Translations under genes and position numbers: made by a program | Assembly (NCBI RefSeq): GCF_900109945.1 | Contig: NZ_FOBX01000009.1 | Location: 1-64,000 of the forward strand | Origin: Bradyrhizobium sp. OK095 | GTDB taxonomy: Bacteria; Pseudomonadota; Alphaproteobacteria; Rhizobiales; Xanthobacteraceae | Length of the DNA: 64,000 nt | Direction of reading: 5' to 3' | Shown here: positions 51,095-59,876 of the stretch, one piece after another | How positions within the stretch are numbered: the first letter of the stretch is position 1 | Layout of the letters: every line of letters begins with the position of its first letter | The notes under the pieces: generated by a model | Told to the model about the DNA's origin: nothing | Seen by the model: the letters and a program-made list of their open reading frames with translations, nothing else | The model's database searches: none

Positions 51095-51196
51095 CCTCAC
51101 CCTGAGGAGGCCGCGCAGCGGCCGTCTCGAAGGGCGAGGCCGAGAGCCGGGCCTTCATCCTTCGAGACGCGCGAAGACGCGCTCCTCAGGATGAGG
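51095..51196. repeat. Long palindromic intergenic repeat
   Basis: Outer arms CCTCACCCTGAGGAG (51095-51109) and CTCCTCAGGATGAGG (51182-51196), one mismatch; inner stems GGCCGC-GCA-GCGGCC and GTCTCGAAGG (51124-51133) / CCTTCGAGAC (51159-51168). A three-stem structure of about 100 bp known as a common Bradyrhizobium intergenic repeat. It lies between the Lrp and FAH gene ends and fills that gap. Confidence 0.85.
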
Positions 51197-51204
51197 ATTG
51201 AGAG

Positions 51205-51990
51205 CTACCGTTCCTCCCGCACAAACCGGTTCCGCAGCGTCCCGACACCGGTGATGTCGATCTCCACGACATCGCCGTGCTTGATGTCAGGCGAGGCGCC
51301 ATCCGTGCCCATCCAGATCACGTCGCCGGGCCACAGCGTAAAATACTTGGTCAGCTCGACCAGGAACGGCACCACGCCAAAAATCATGTCGTTGGTGTGG
51401 AAGCGGTTGGTCTCCTTGCCGTTGACGCGGACCACGGTCTGCATCTTGGCGAGATTGGCCTCGGTCTCGATCCACGGACCCATCGGCTTGAATGTGTCGG
51501 CGTTCTTCGAGCGCCACAGGCTGCGGTCGGCTTTCTGCCAGCTGCGCTCGCTGACGTCGTTGCCGATGGTATAGCCGAACACGCAATCCATCGCGTTTTG
51601 TTTGGTGAGATGCTTCACCTTCTTGCCGATGACGACGGCAAGCTCGCCTTCATAGTGGATCTTGTCCGTCGCAAAGGACGGGATCACGACCACCTCGTCA
51701 TGCGCGATCAGCGCGTTCTGGGCGCGGTAGCCGATCTCTGGACGGTCTGGCACGGCCGGCACCTCGCCGCGCTTGTCTGCGGCTTCTTTCAGGTGCTTCA
51801 GGTAATTCAAGCCGACGCAATAGAACGTGCGCGGGATCAGCGGCAGCTCGATCTTGACGTCCCCAAGCGGATGCGTGCGCGAGGTGCGCTGCCATTCGCC
51901 GAAGGGATCGCCGTCGACCGCGATCACCTGGTCGCCTTCGACGATCCCCCAGGATGTCTTGTCCGAGGCGGTGAATTTCAGCCAGCGCAT
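51205..51990 (-). CDS. Fumarylacetoacetate hydrolase family protein
   Basis: 261 residues. Metal-binding acidic residues are seen in DKIHYEGELAVVIGK (E-x-E) and in GYTIGNDVSERSWQ; YCVGLNYLKHLKEA and GTDGASPDIKHGDVVEIDITGVGTLRN are typical. Family members hydrolyse C-C bonds or decarboxylate/isomerise ring-fission products. Last gene of a minus-strand operon with a flavin monooxygenase and an Ldh2-type dehydrogenase, so it probably acts on an oxidised breakdown product. Confidence 0.93.
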   Translation of the reverse strand: MRWLKFTASDKTSWGIVEGDQVIAVDGDPFGEWQRTSRTHPLGDVKIELPLIPRTFYCVGLNYLKHLKEAADKRGEVPAVPDRPEIGYRAQNALIAHDEVVVIPSFATDKIHYEGELAVVIGKKVKHLTKQNAMDCVFGYTIGNDVSERSWQKADRSLWRSKNADTFKPMGPWIETEANLAKMQTVVRVNGKETNRFHTNDMIFGVVPFLVELTKYFTLWPGDVIWMGTDGASPDIKHGDVVEIDITGVGTLRNRFVREER

Positions 51991-52005
51991 GGTGTGTCCT
52001 CGTTG

Positions 52006-53373
52006 TTATTCTGCCGCCTCGCGCGGCTGCACCTTCCAGGCGCCGGCCGCGGGCCGCTTGAGCCCGAGATTTTCCCGCAATGTCTTGCCGCGATAGTCCT
52101 TCTGGAACAAGCCGCGGCGCTGCAATTCCGGCACGACGTGTTGGACGAAATCCGCGTAGGAGCCGGGCACGTAAGTCGCGGCGATGACAAAGCCGTCGCA
52201 GCCACGCTCGACGAACATCTCCTCTAACTTGTCCGCGATCTCCTTGGGGCCCCCGACCATGGCGTCATGCACCTGGCCGCGGCCGGAAAAGGTGACGAAG
52301 TCGCGCGCGCTTGGATTGCTCTTACCCGAGTTCTTCAGCACGCCGTCGCGGATGCCCAAAATGCCTTGCATGCTCTTCAACTCGTCCGTCGTCAGCGGTT
52401 CATCGAGATCCTTGGAGGCGAAATCGTAGTTGAGCGCTTCGGCGAGCAGCGACAGCGCGTCGATCTCGAGCGGCAGCTTGTTGATCAACGCCATCTTGTC
52501 CTCAGCCTCGGCTTTCGTGGCGGCGCAAACCGGCGTCGTCAGATTGCAGAGGAACATCTGATCGGGATCGCGGCCGGCCTTGGCGGCCTCGTTGCGCACG
52601 GAAGCATAACCCTCCTTGGCGGCAGCGAGGTTGCGCGCGGCGGTGAAGATCACCTCGCCCCATCGCCCGGCAAAGCGCTGGCCGCGGCCGGACGCGCCGG
52701 CCTGGATGATCACGGGATGGCCCTGATCCGAGCGCGGCACGGTGAACGGGCCGCGGGACTTGAAGGCGGCGCCCTTGTGATCGAGCCGCTTCACCTTGCT
52801 TGGATCGGCAAAGCGGCCGCTCTTTTTGTCCATGATCAGCGCGCCGTCTTCCCATGTGTCCCAATGGCCGAGCACGACCTCCATGAACTCGTCGGCCTTG
52901 TCGTAGCGAGAATCGTGTTCCGGATGGGAGTCGCGCCCCATGTTGAGGGCTTCGCCGTCATTGAGCGAGGTGACGACGTTCCACCCCGCCCGCCCGCCCG
53001 ACATCAAATCGAGTGTCGCGAAGCGGCGCGCGAGATCGAAGGGCTCGTAATAGGTGGTCGAGCAGGTCGAGCCAAGGCCGAGCTTGTCGGTGACCAGGCC
53101 CATCGTGGTCAGCACGATCAGCGGATCCATCTTCACGCAGCGGATGCCGTATTCGACGGTGTGGGCGTGGTCGTTGCCGTAGCGGTCCGGCATCGCCAGG
53201 CGATCGTCGAAGAACGCCATGTGGAATTTGCCGGCTTCGAGGATTCTGGCGATCTCCTGATAGTAATCCGCCGACATCGAATCGTCGCGCGAGTCAGGAT
53301 GCCGCCAGGAGCTCGGCAAATTGGTGCAGTTCTGCGCTTGAAGGAAGCCGACAAGTACCATCTGGCGATTCAT
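52006..53373 (-). CDS. LLM flavin-dependent monooxygenase (NtaA/SnaA/DszA type), second copy
   Basis: 455 residues from ATG 53373, with GGAGAA upstream. Opening NRQMVLVGFLQAQNCTNLPSSWRHPDS, FATLDLMSGGRAGWNVVTSLNDGEALNMGRDSHPEHDSRYDKADEFMEVVLGHWDTW and QAGASGRGQRFAGRWGEVIF match the family. Uses FMNH2 made by a separate reductase. It lies 20 bp after the Ldh2 gene and 15 bp before the FAH gene. Only moderately similar to the copy at 33367, so substrates likely differ. Confidence 0.94.
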   Translation of the reverse strand: MNRQMVLVGFLQAQNCTNLPSSWRHPDSRDDSMSADYYQEIARILEAGKFHMAFFDDRLAMPDRYGNDHAHTVEYGIRCVKMDPLIVLTTMGLVTDKLGLGSTCSTTYYEPFDLARRFATLDLMSGGRAGWNVVTSLNDGEALNMGRDSHPEHDSRYDKADEFMEVVLGHWDTWEDGALIMDKKSGRFADPSKVKRLDHKGAAFKSRGPFTVPRSDQGHPVIIQAGASGRGQRFAGRWGEVIFTAARNLAAAKEGYASVRNEAAKAGRDPDQMFLCNLTTPVCAATKAEAEDKMALINKLPLEIDALSLLAEALNYDFASKDLDEPLTTDELKSMQGILGIRDGVLKNSGKSNPSARDFVTFSGRGQVHDAMVGGPKEIADKLEEMFVERGCDGFVIAATYVPGSYADFVQHVVPELQRRGLFQKDYRGKTLRENLGLKRPAAGAWKVQPREAAE

Positions 53374-53393
53374 GCTGCTGTTCTCCAATTCCG

Positions 53394-54446
53394 TCAGGCC
53401 AGATCGAGGACGGTGTCGAGCCTGTATTCCCGCGCCAGCGCGCGCAGCTTCTCCCAGGTCGCATCCTCGATCTCGATGCCGTCGCGCAGGCGCTGCTGCT
53501 CGCGCACGCCCTCGATCTCGCCGGGATAGTAGACGCCCTTGCTGCCCTCGGACGGCGGCGTCGATTTCAGATATTGCGCGAATTCAGCGACTTCGCGCTT
53601 GAACTCTTTCAGCGGCCGGAACGCCGCGACGTTGAACACCGCCATGAAGCATCCGTCATTGTGCCGCCCCGTGGGCTCGACGCCGAAGCCGAGACCGGTG
53701 AGCAGGCCGCACAGCACCTCGACCATGGCCGCCAGGCCGCTGCCCTTGTAGCCCTCGGTGCCGCCGAGCGGCAGCAGCGCTCCGCCCTTGCGATATTGCG
53801 TCGGATCGGTGGTGTGACGTCCCTCGGCATCGATGATCCAGCCCGTGGGAATCTCCTCGCCGCGGGCGACCGCGAGCTGGATCTTGCCGGCCGCGACCGC
53901 CGAGGTCGCCATGTCCAGATAGAACGGCGCGTCGAGATCGGACGGCACCGCGATCGAGATCGGGTTGGTGCCGAGCCGCGCCTCCTTGCCGCCGAACGGC
54001 GCCACGTGCTTCGGCGAGCGGCCGGAATCCGCGGTCGCGATCCCGATCATGCCTTCGCGCATCGCCATCAGCGGATAGGCGGCGAGGCGGCCGACATGGC
54101 TTTGCCGGAACACGGTGCAGGCCGCGACGTTCGCCGTCTTCGCTTTTTCGATCGTCAGTGCCATCGCCTTGGCGTTGACATGGAAACCAAAACCCCAATG
54201 GCCGTCGATCACGGTCGTAGTCGGCGATTCCTGGACGATGGTCCATGTCGCGCCGGGGACGATGTGTCCGGCCTTGATCCGGTCGATATAGGTGGGAACC
54301 GCGATCACACCGTGGGAATCATGGCCGGCGAGATTGGCGTTGACGCAGCCGATTGCGACGGCATCTGCCTCTTCCTCTGAAGCTCCGGCGGCGCGGAGCA
54401 GCGCGGCGCTGATGCGCGTGAGGCGGTCGGCCTTGACGATGGGCAT
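53394..54446 (-). CDS. Ldh2/malate-ureidoglycolate dehydrogenase family protein
   Basis: 350 residues from ATG 54446, with GGGGAAA upstream; 19 codons of open frame upstream are not conserved. Family motifs: GHDSHGVIAVPTYIDRI, MALTIEKAKTANVAACTVFRQSHVGRLAAYPLMA (catalytic His region), GRSPKHVAPFGGKEARLGTNPISIAVP and GGTEGYKGSGLAAMVEVL. NAD(P)-dependent oxidation of 2-hydroxy acids. First gene of the catabolic operon. The 296 bp upstream, to the GTG of the GAF gene, hold no gene; only repeated CGTAAAC-CAGGG half-motifs near 54530-54570 were noticed. Confidence 0.93.
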   Translation of the reverse strand: MPIVKADRLTRISAALLRAAGASEEEADAVAIGCVNANLAGHDSHGVIAVPTYIDRIKAGHIVPGATWTIVQESPTTTVIDGHWGFGFHVNAKAMALTIEKAKTANVAACTVFRQSHVGRLAAYPLMAMREGMIGIATADSGRSPKHVAPFGGKEARLGTNPISIAVPSDLDAPFYLDMATSAVAAGKIQLAVARGEEIPTGWIIDAEGRHTTDPTQYRKGGALLPLGGTEGYKGSGLAAMVEVLCGLLTGLGFGVEPTGRHNDGCFMAVFNVAAFRPLKEFKREVAEFAQYLKSTPPSEGSKGVYYPGEIEGVREQQRLRDGIEIEDATWEKLRALAREYRLDTVLDLA

Positions 54447-54742
54447 GGCGTTTCCCCGGCATGATGCCCTTAACGGGCTGCTTGTTGGGTGCCATCGTCT
54501 CAAAGCGCGGCAGCGATATCAATCTCCCGTAAACCAATACAGGGCTGCAAATTCGTAAACAGGGCGCGCCTTTGGTCGAAGATTCTTCCCGTGCGGCGGC
54601 ATTCCCGACAGTTTGGCGCCTGTCGTTCGCAGCTCGTTCACTTTGATCGAGGGTTTGCGGCGCGCAATAACGACCACTTAGGCGATGGCCGTTCATAAAA
54701 GCACCCGGGAGAATTAGGCAGAAATGCCCGGGAGTTGAGATC

Positions 54743-57700
54743 GTGCAGACGACCCTCGCGCGCACCTTTGCAGCGTTGAGCGCCATCAACGAAGCGATCC
54801 TCTATGCGAAATCGCCGGACGAGCTGTACCAGAAGGTCTGCGACGCCGGGTTTGCGAGTGGGGACTTCATGGCGGTCGCCGTGTTCCTCGTGGAGCCGGA
54901 CGGCCGCCGGCTGCGCTTTTCCGCCGGCCGCGGCGACGACGTCCCGCGGCTGAGCGCGATCGAGATCACCACGGAAGCCGGCACTGCCGAGGGATCGGGC
55001 GTCAGTGGGGAGGCGTTCCGCAGCCGGAAGCTCTGCATCAGCAACGATTTTCTGAACGACCCACGCTCGCGCGCGTGGCGTGAGGGCGCGGCCAAAGCGC
55101 ATGTCGGCGCCGCGGCGGCGTTGCCGCTTCTGTGCAGCGGCAAGAGCGTCGGCGTGCTGCTCGTGACCCGCAGCGAGGCCGGTTCGCTCAGCGAGCAGAT
55201 GGTGTCGCTGTTCGAGCGGATGTCGGCCAACATTTCCTATGCGCTAGACAATTTTGCGCGCGAAGCCGCCCGCCAGACCGGCGAGCGCGCGACGCGGCGC
55301 CTGAACCGTATGTTCGGCGCGCTCAGCGCGACCAACGAGGCCATCCTGCGCGCCAAGACTGAGCAGGAGCTCTATCAATTGGTGTGCGACGCCTCCGTCC
55401 ACGGCGGCAAATCGCTTGCAACCTTTGTTCTGCTCAAGGAGCCGGACTCGCATTGGCTGAAGCCTGTCGCCGGCAGCGGTGAGAATTTGGAGATCGTGGC
55501 CCGGGCCCGTTACTCCGTCGATGCCGAAAATCCCCACGGCCGCGGCATTTCCGGTGAGGTGTTTCGGACACAGAAGCCCTTTGTCGAACGCGATCTCGCT
55601 CGCCGCACCAGGGGAACGCCGTGGGAGCAGGCCAATACCAACACCGGCGTTGCCGCATGCGTCGCGGCGCCTCTGATCAGGCGTGGTGAAAGCGTCGGCG
55701 TCATCCTCGCCTTCCTCAGTGCGTCCTGGGCGAAGGACGAGGAGATCGTCGCGCTGATGCTGCGCATCGCCGAGAACGTCTGCTTCGCAATCGACAATTT
55801 CGATCGTGAAGCCGAAAAGGCCCGGATCGCCGAGGAGGAGGAACGCCTGGCGCGCATGTATGCGGCGCTCAGCGCGACCAATGAGGCGATCCTGCGCGCG
55901 CATTCGAGGGCCGAACTGTTCGACCTCGTGTGCGAAGCAACCGCGAAGGGCGCCAAGTTCACCTCGGCCAACATCGCGCTGGTCGATCACGATGCCGAAC
56001 TGCTCCGCGTCGTCGCCTGCTACGGCCCGAACGCGGATCAGGTCCGTAACTTCAAGTTCTCCACGTCCGACCAGGTGCCCGAGGGGCGGGGACTGACCGG
56101 CACCGCGTTCCGGACGCGCCAACCCTGCATCAGCAACGACGTGCTGTCCGACGACCGGATCATACCCTGGCAGGCCAACGCCCGCCGCAACGGCATCGGA
56201 TCCTCCGCGGCATTGCCGCTGTTCAACGGCGACCGCGTCGAAGGAATATTCCTCTTCAACTCGCGGGAACGCGGCACGTTCACGCCCGAATTTGTCGAGC
56301 TGCTGCAGCGGCTCCAGGCCAATGTCGCCTTCGCACTCGAGAATTTCGATCGCGCGGACGCGAAGGCGAGAGCCGAGATGCAGCGCAATCGTCTGCGAGA
56401 CATGCTCGAAGCCCTGAGCGCGACCAACGAAGCCATCATGCGGGTGAAGACCCGCGCCGAATTGTTCGAAGCGGTGTGCCAGGCGGCCGTGCTCGGCGGC
56501 ACCTTCACCTCGGCCACCATCGCCATGGTCGATCCGACGGGGCGCGACCTCGACATCGCCGTCACCAAGGGCGAATGCCGCAGCCAAGTCGAGAAATGGC
56601 GCTTCGCGACCTCCGCCGACGAGATCGAAGGGCGGGGGCTCGCCGGCACCACGTTTCGCACCAAGGCGCCTTGTGTCGCCAACGAGCTCCTCACGGACGT
56701 TCGTGCGACGCACTGGCGCCAGGTTGCGCGGGATCAGGGGACGAAATCCGGCGGCTGCTTCCCGCTGCTGAAGAACGGTGCCGATGCCATCGGCATCCTG
56801 CTGTTCCTCTCGCCGGACGAAGGCACGTTCACGCCTGACCTGATCCAGTTGCTCGGGCGCCTGGCGGAAAACGTTTCCTTTGCACTCGACAATTTCGACC
56901 GCGCCGAGGAGCGCGCCCGGACCGAGGCCCAGAAGGAGCGCCTGACGCGCATGTTCGCGGCGCTGAGCGCCACCAATGAAGCGATCGTGCGCGCCAAGTC
57001 GCGCACCGAGCTGTTTGAGCTCGTGTGTCAGGCCGCTTCCACCGGCGGCAAGTTCACCTCCACGACCATTGCGCTGGCCAGCGCCGACAGCGATCAGCTC
57101 GCGATCGTCGCGGCCGCAGGGCCGTCTGCCGAGACCACGCGAAGCGTTCGTCTCTCCATCGACGCCGACCGGCCCGAGGGCCGCGGCATGAGCGGCACGG
57201 CGTTCCGCACCCGGCAGCCCTGTGTCAGCAATGACTACGTCAATGACAGCCGTGTGAGCGCCTTTCATACGGTGCTGCAGGGCGACGGCGCGCGCTCCGG
57301 CGCGGCGTTCCCGCTGATCACGCACGGCAAGCCTGTCGGCGTCATGATCTACATGTCGACCGAGCAGGACACCTTCACGGAAGAATTCGTCGAGCTGTTG
57401 CAACGTCTCGCCGACAACGTCTCCTTCGCGATGGAGAATTTCGATCGCGCCGATGAGAAGAGCGAGGCCGACGAGCGGATCGAGTATCTCGCTTCGCACG
57501 ACAGCCTGACCGACCTGCCCAACCGCGAGACCTTCAACGGGCTGTTGCGCGAGGCGATCGATGAAGCGCAGCGCCACGACCACCGTTTTGCGGTGCTGTT
57601 CATCGACCTCGACCGCTTCAAGGTCATCAACGATTCGCTCGGTCACGAGGCCGGCGATTTGCTGCTGCTCGAAGTGGCGACCCGGCTGCGCAGGGCGCTG

Positions 57701-58858
57701 CGGAAGAGCGATGTCGTCGCGCGCCTCGGCGGCGACGAATTCGTGGTGATCCTCGACCAGTGCGGCGATATCGACGACGTCCAGCGCATCTCGACCGGGC
57801 TGCTCGCGGCGCTCGCCGAGCCCATGGAGCTCGCCGGTCACGAGTGCCACACCACGGCCTCGATCGGCATCGCGATGTATCCGGCCAACGGCTCTGATGC
57901 GCAGACGCTGACCAAGAACGCCGACATGGCGATGTATCTCGCCAAGGAAGACGGCAAGAACGGCTATCGCTTCTTCTCCAAGGAAGTGAAGACGCAGTCG
58001 ATCGAACGGCTCTCGCTGGAGAGCGCGCTGCGCCGGGCGCTGGAGCGCGAGCAGTTCTCGCTGAATTACCAGCCCAAGGTGGACATGGAGACCGGCCAGA
58101 TCACCGGCGTGGAAGCGCTGCTGCGCTGGACGCATCCGGATCTCGGCAGCATCTCGCCGGCGCAGTTCATTCCGCTTGCGGAGGAAACCGGGCTGATCGT
58201 GCCGATCGGCCGCTGGGTGGTGAAGGAGGCCTGCGCGCAGGCCATGGCCTGGCAGCGCCGCGGTCTCTTGCCGGTGTCGATGGCGGTCAACCTCTCGCCG
58301 CGGCAGTTCGTCGACGAACATTTGTTGCAGGACGTCGATGAGGCGCTGGCAGCCTCCGGCATGTCGCCGGTGCTGCTCCAGCTCGAAGTCACCGAGAGCA
58401 TGATGATGCGCAATGTCGGGCGCGCGCTGAAGGTACTCGACGCCATCCAGAGCCGCGGCATCCGGCTTGCGATCGACGATTTCGGCACCGGCTATTCGTC
58501 GATGTCGCTGATGAAGCATTTTCCGATCGACACCATCAAGATCGACCGCTCCTTCGTTCGTGACTTGCCGCAGGATTCCGAGGACCAGGCGATCGCGCAG
58601 GCGATCATCAGCATGGGCAAGGCGCTCGGCATGACTGTGGTCGCCGAAGGTGTCGAGAACGCCGAGCAGGAGGCGTTCCTGCGCACCCATGGCTGCGACG
58701 AGATGCAGGGCTTCCTGATCTCCAAGCCGCTGCCGGCCAAGCAGATGGCCGAGCTGCTGCGGCCGATGGTTCTGCCGGTTGCGCCGCCGCTCCAGCCGGA
58801 ACTGGATCTGGCCTCGACCGAAGCCGCGGCGTCGCGGCTGAAACGCGCCTTCAGCTAG
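54743..58858 (+). CDS. Five-GAF diguanylate cyclase/phosphodiesterase (GAF5-GGDEF-EAL)
   Basis: 1371 residues, GTG start. Five tandem GAF-like repeats begin at about residues 5, 187, 369, 551 and 734, a period of 182-183 residues, each opening with a helix like LxRMxxALSATNEAI and holding a TxFRTRxPCxSND loop. A GGDEF domain follows with intact GGDEF at 996-1000 and an RxxD (RKSD) I-site five residues before it, then EAL with EAL at 1124-1126 and DDFGTG at 1245. Both catalytic sites look active. No membrane span, so a cytoplasmic sensor of several ligands. It is convergent with galE, which suggests control of polysaccharide or motility through c-di-GMP. Confidence 0.95.
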   Translation: MQTTLARTFAALSAINEAILYAKSPDELYQKVCDAGFASGDFMAVAVFLVEPDGRRLRFSAGRGDDVPRLSAIEITTEAGTAEGSGVSGEAFRSRKLCISNDFLNDPRSRAWREGAAKAHVGAAAALPLLCSGKSVGVLLVTRSEAGSLSEQMVSLFERMSANISYALDNFAREAARQTGERATRRLNRMFGALSATNEAILRAKTEQELYQLVCDASVHGGKSLATFVLLKEPDSHWLKPVAGSGENLEIVARARYSVDAENPHGRGISGEVFRTQKPFVERDLARRTRGTPWEQANTNTGVAACVAAPLIRRGESVGVILAFLSASWAKDEEIVALMLRIAENVCFAIDNFDREAEKARIAEEEERLARMYAALSATNEAILRAHSRAELFDLVCEATAKGAKFTSANIALVDHDAELLRVVACYGPNADQVRNFKFSTSDQVPEGRGLTGTAFRTRQPCISNDVLSDDRIIPWQANARRNGIGSSAALPLFNGDRVEGIFLFNSRERGTFTPEFVELLQRLQANVAFALENFDRADAKARAEMQRNRLRDMLEALSATNEAIMRVKTRAELFEAVCQAAVLGGTFTSATIAMVDPTGRDLDIAVTKGECRSQVEKWRFATSADEIEGRGLAGTTFRTKAPCVANELLTDVRATHWRQVARDQGTKSGGCFPLLKNGADAIGILLFLSPDEGTFTPDLIQLLGRLAENVSFALDNFDRAEERARTEAQKERLTRMFAALSATNEAIVRAKSRTELFELVCQAASTGGKFTSTTIALASADSDQLAIVAAAGPSAETTRSVRLSIDADRPEGRGMSGTAFRTRQPCVSNDYVNDSRVSAFHTVLQGDGARSGAAFPLITHGKPVGVMIYMSTEQDTFTEEFVELLQRLADNVSFAMENFDRADEKSEADERIEYLASHDSLTDLPNRETFNGLLREAIDEAQRHDHRFAVLFIDLDRFKVINDSLGHEAGDLLLLEVATRLRRALRKSDVVARLGGDEFVVILDQCGDIDDVQRISTGLLAALAEPMELAGHECHTTASIGIAMYPANGSDAQTLTKNADMAMYLAKEDGKNGYRFFSKEVKTQSIERLSLESALRRALEREQFSLNYQPKVDMETGQITGVEALLRWTHPDLGSISPAQFIPLAEETGLIVPIGRWVVKEACAQAMAWQRRGLLPVSMAVNLSPRQFVDEHLLQDVDEALAASGMSPVLLQLEVTESMMMRNVGRALKVLDAIQSRGIRLAIDDFGTGYSSMSLMKHFPIDTIKIDRSFVRDLPQDSEDQAIAQAIISMGKALGMTVVAEGVENAEQEAFLRTHGCDEMQGFLISKPLPAKQMAELLRPMVLPVAPPLQPELDLASTEAAASRLKRAFS

Positions 58859-58872
58859 CGCGCTTTAGCGCG
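58859..58872. terminator. Possible shared terminator between convergent genes
   Basis: CGCGC-TTTA-GCGCG, a 5-bp GC stem with a tetraloop, begins right after the stop of the five-GAF gene and covers the stop of galE. There is no T run in either direction, so the call is weak. Confidence 0.3.
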
Positions 58873-59857
58873 ACTTGAGCGGATGCGCCTTCTGGTGCCA
58901 GGCCCAGGCTGTCCGGATCACGGTCGGCAAATCGGAATGGCGCGGCACGAAGTTAAGCACCTTTCGCGCGGCAGAAGCGTCGGCAACGAGGTAGGTGGGA
59001 TCGCCGGCGCGGCGCGGCTTCATGGTATGCGGCACCTCGCGCCCGGTCTCCTGCCTGATGGCGTTCAGGATCTCGCGCACGGAAAAGCCGGAGCCGGTGC
59101 CGAGATTGAAGCTGCCGCCGGCATGTCCGGTTTCCAGATGCTTCAAGGCCGCGAGGTGCGCGGCGGCGAGGTCGGTAACGTGGATGTAGTCGCGGATCGC
59201 GGTACCGTCGGGCGTGTCGTAATCGTCGCCGAACACGGCGAAGTCGACATGGCCTTGCAGCGCCATCATGGCGCGCGGAATGAGATGGGTCTCGTTGTCA
59301 CGCAGCTCGCCGATGCCGCCTGCGGGATCGGCGCCGCTGGCGTTGAAATAGCGCAGACAGAATGCGCCGAAGCCGTAGGCTGCGCGATAATCGGCGAGCA
59401 TGCGCTCGATCATCCATTTTGATGCGCCGTAGGGATTGATCGGTGCGCAGGGAAAATCTTCCGGTAGCTCCTTGGAATCGGCATTGCCGTAGACGGCGCC
59501 GGTCGAGGAGAACACGATGCGATGGCAGCCTGCGTTGCGCATCGCCTGGAGCAGCGACAACGTGCCCTGGACGTTGTTGATGTAGTATTTCTGCGGGTCG
59601 GTCATGGACTCGCCGACGAGGCTGGCCGCGGCGAAATGCATCACGGCCGTGACCTTGTGCTCGGCGAAGGCACGCGCCAGCGCCGCGCCGTCGAGCAGAT
59701 CGCCCGTGACGAGGGGACCGGCGACAAAGCTGCGATGGCCTGTCGAGAGATTGTCATAAACGACGGGTTGATAGCCGGCGGTGGCCAGTGCGCGGCAGGC
59801 GTGCGAGCCAATATAGCCTGCACCTCCTGTGACGAGGACAGTCGGTCGGTCGGTCAT
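58865..59857 (-). CDS. galE: UDP-glucose 4-epimerase GalE
   Basis: 330 residues. Cofactor motif TGGAGYIG at 10-17, catalytic Ser in IVFSSTGAVYG and Tyr/Lys in NPYGASKWMIE; C-terminal NLGTGSGFSVREILNAI and RRAGDPTYLVADASAARKVLNF. Interconverts UDP-glucose and UDP-galactose for surface polysaccharide. Third gene of the Wzc/WecG/GalE operon, 19 bp after WecG. Confidence 0.96.
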   Translation of the reverse strand: MTDRPTVLVTGGAGYIGSHACRALATAGYQPVVYDNLSTGHRSFVAGPLVTGDLLDGAALARAFAEHKVTAVMHFAAASLVGESMTDPQKYYINNVQGTLSLLQAMRNAGCHRIVFSSTGAVYGNADSKELPEDFPCAPINPYGASKWMIERMLADYRAAYGFGAFCLRYFNASGADPAGGIGELRDNETHLIPRAMMALQGHVDFAVFGDDYDTPDGTAIRDYIHVTDLAAAHLAALKHLETGHAGGSFNLGTGSGFSVREILNAIRQETGREVPHTMKPRRAGDPTYLVADASAARKVLNFVPRHSDLPTVIRTAWAWHQKAHPLKSR

Positions 59858-59876
59858 GTCGTCTTCTACTCTTCTC

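Noticed and set aside
55244..58690. Very long open frame on the minus strand (about 1148 codons) across the five-GAF gene
   Set aside because: It is a shadow caused by GC-rich codon use and the repeats; it lacks any recognised domain and has no ribosome-binding site, while the plus strand encodes intact GGDEF and EAL motifs.
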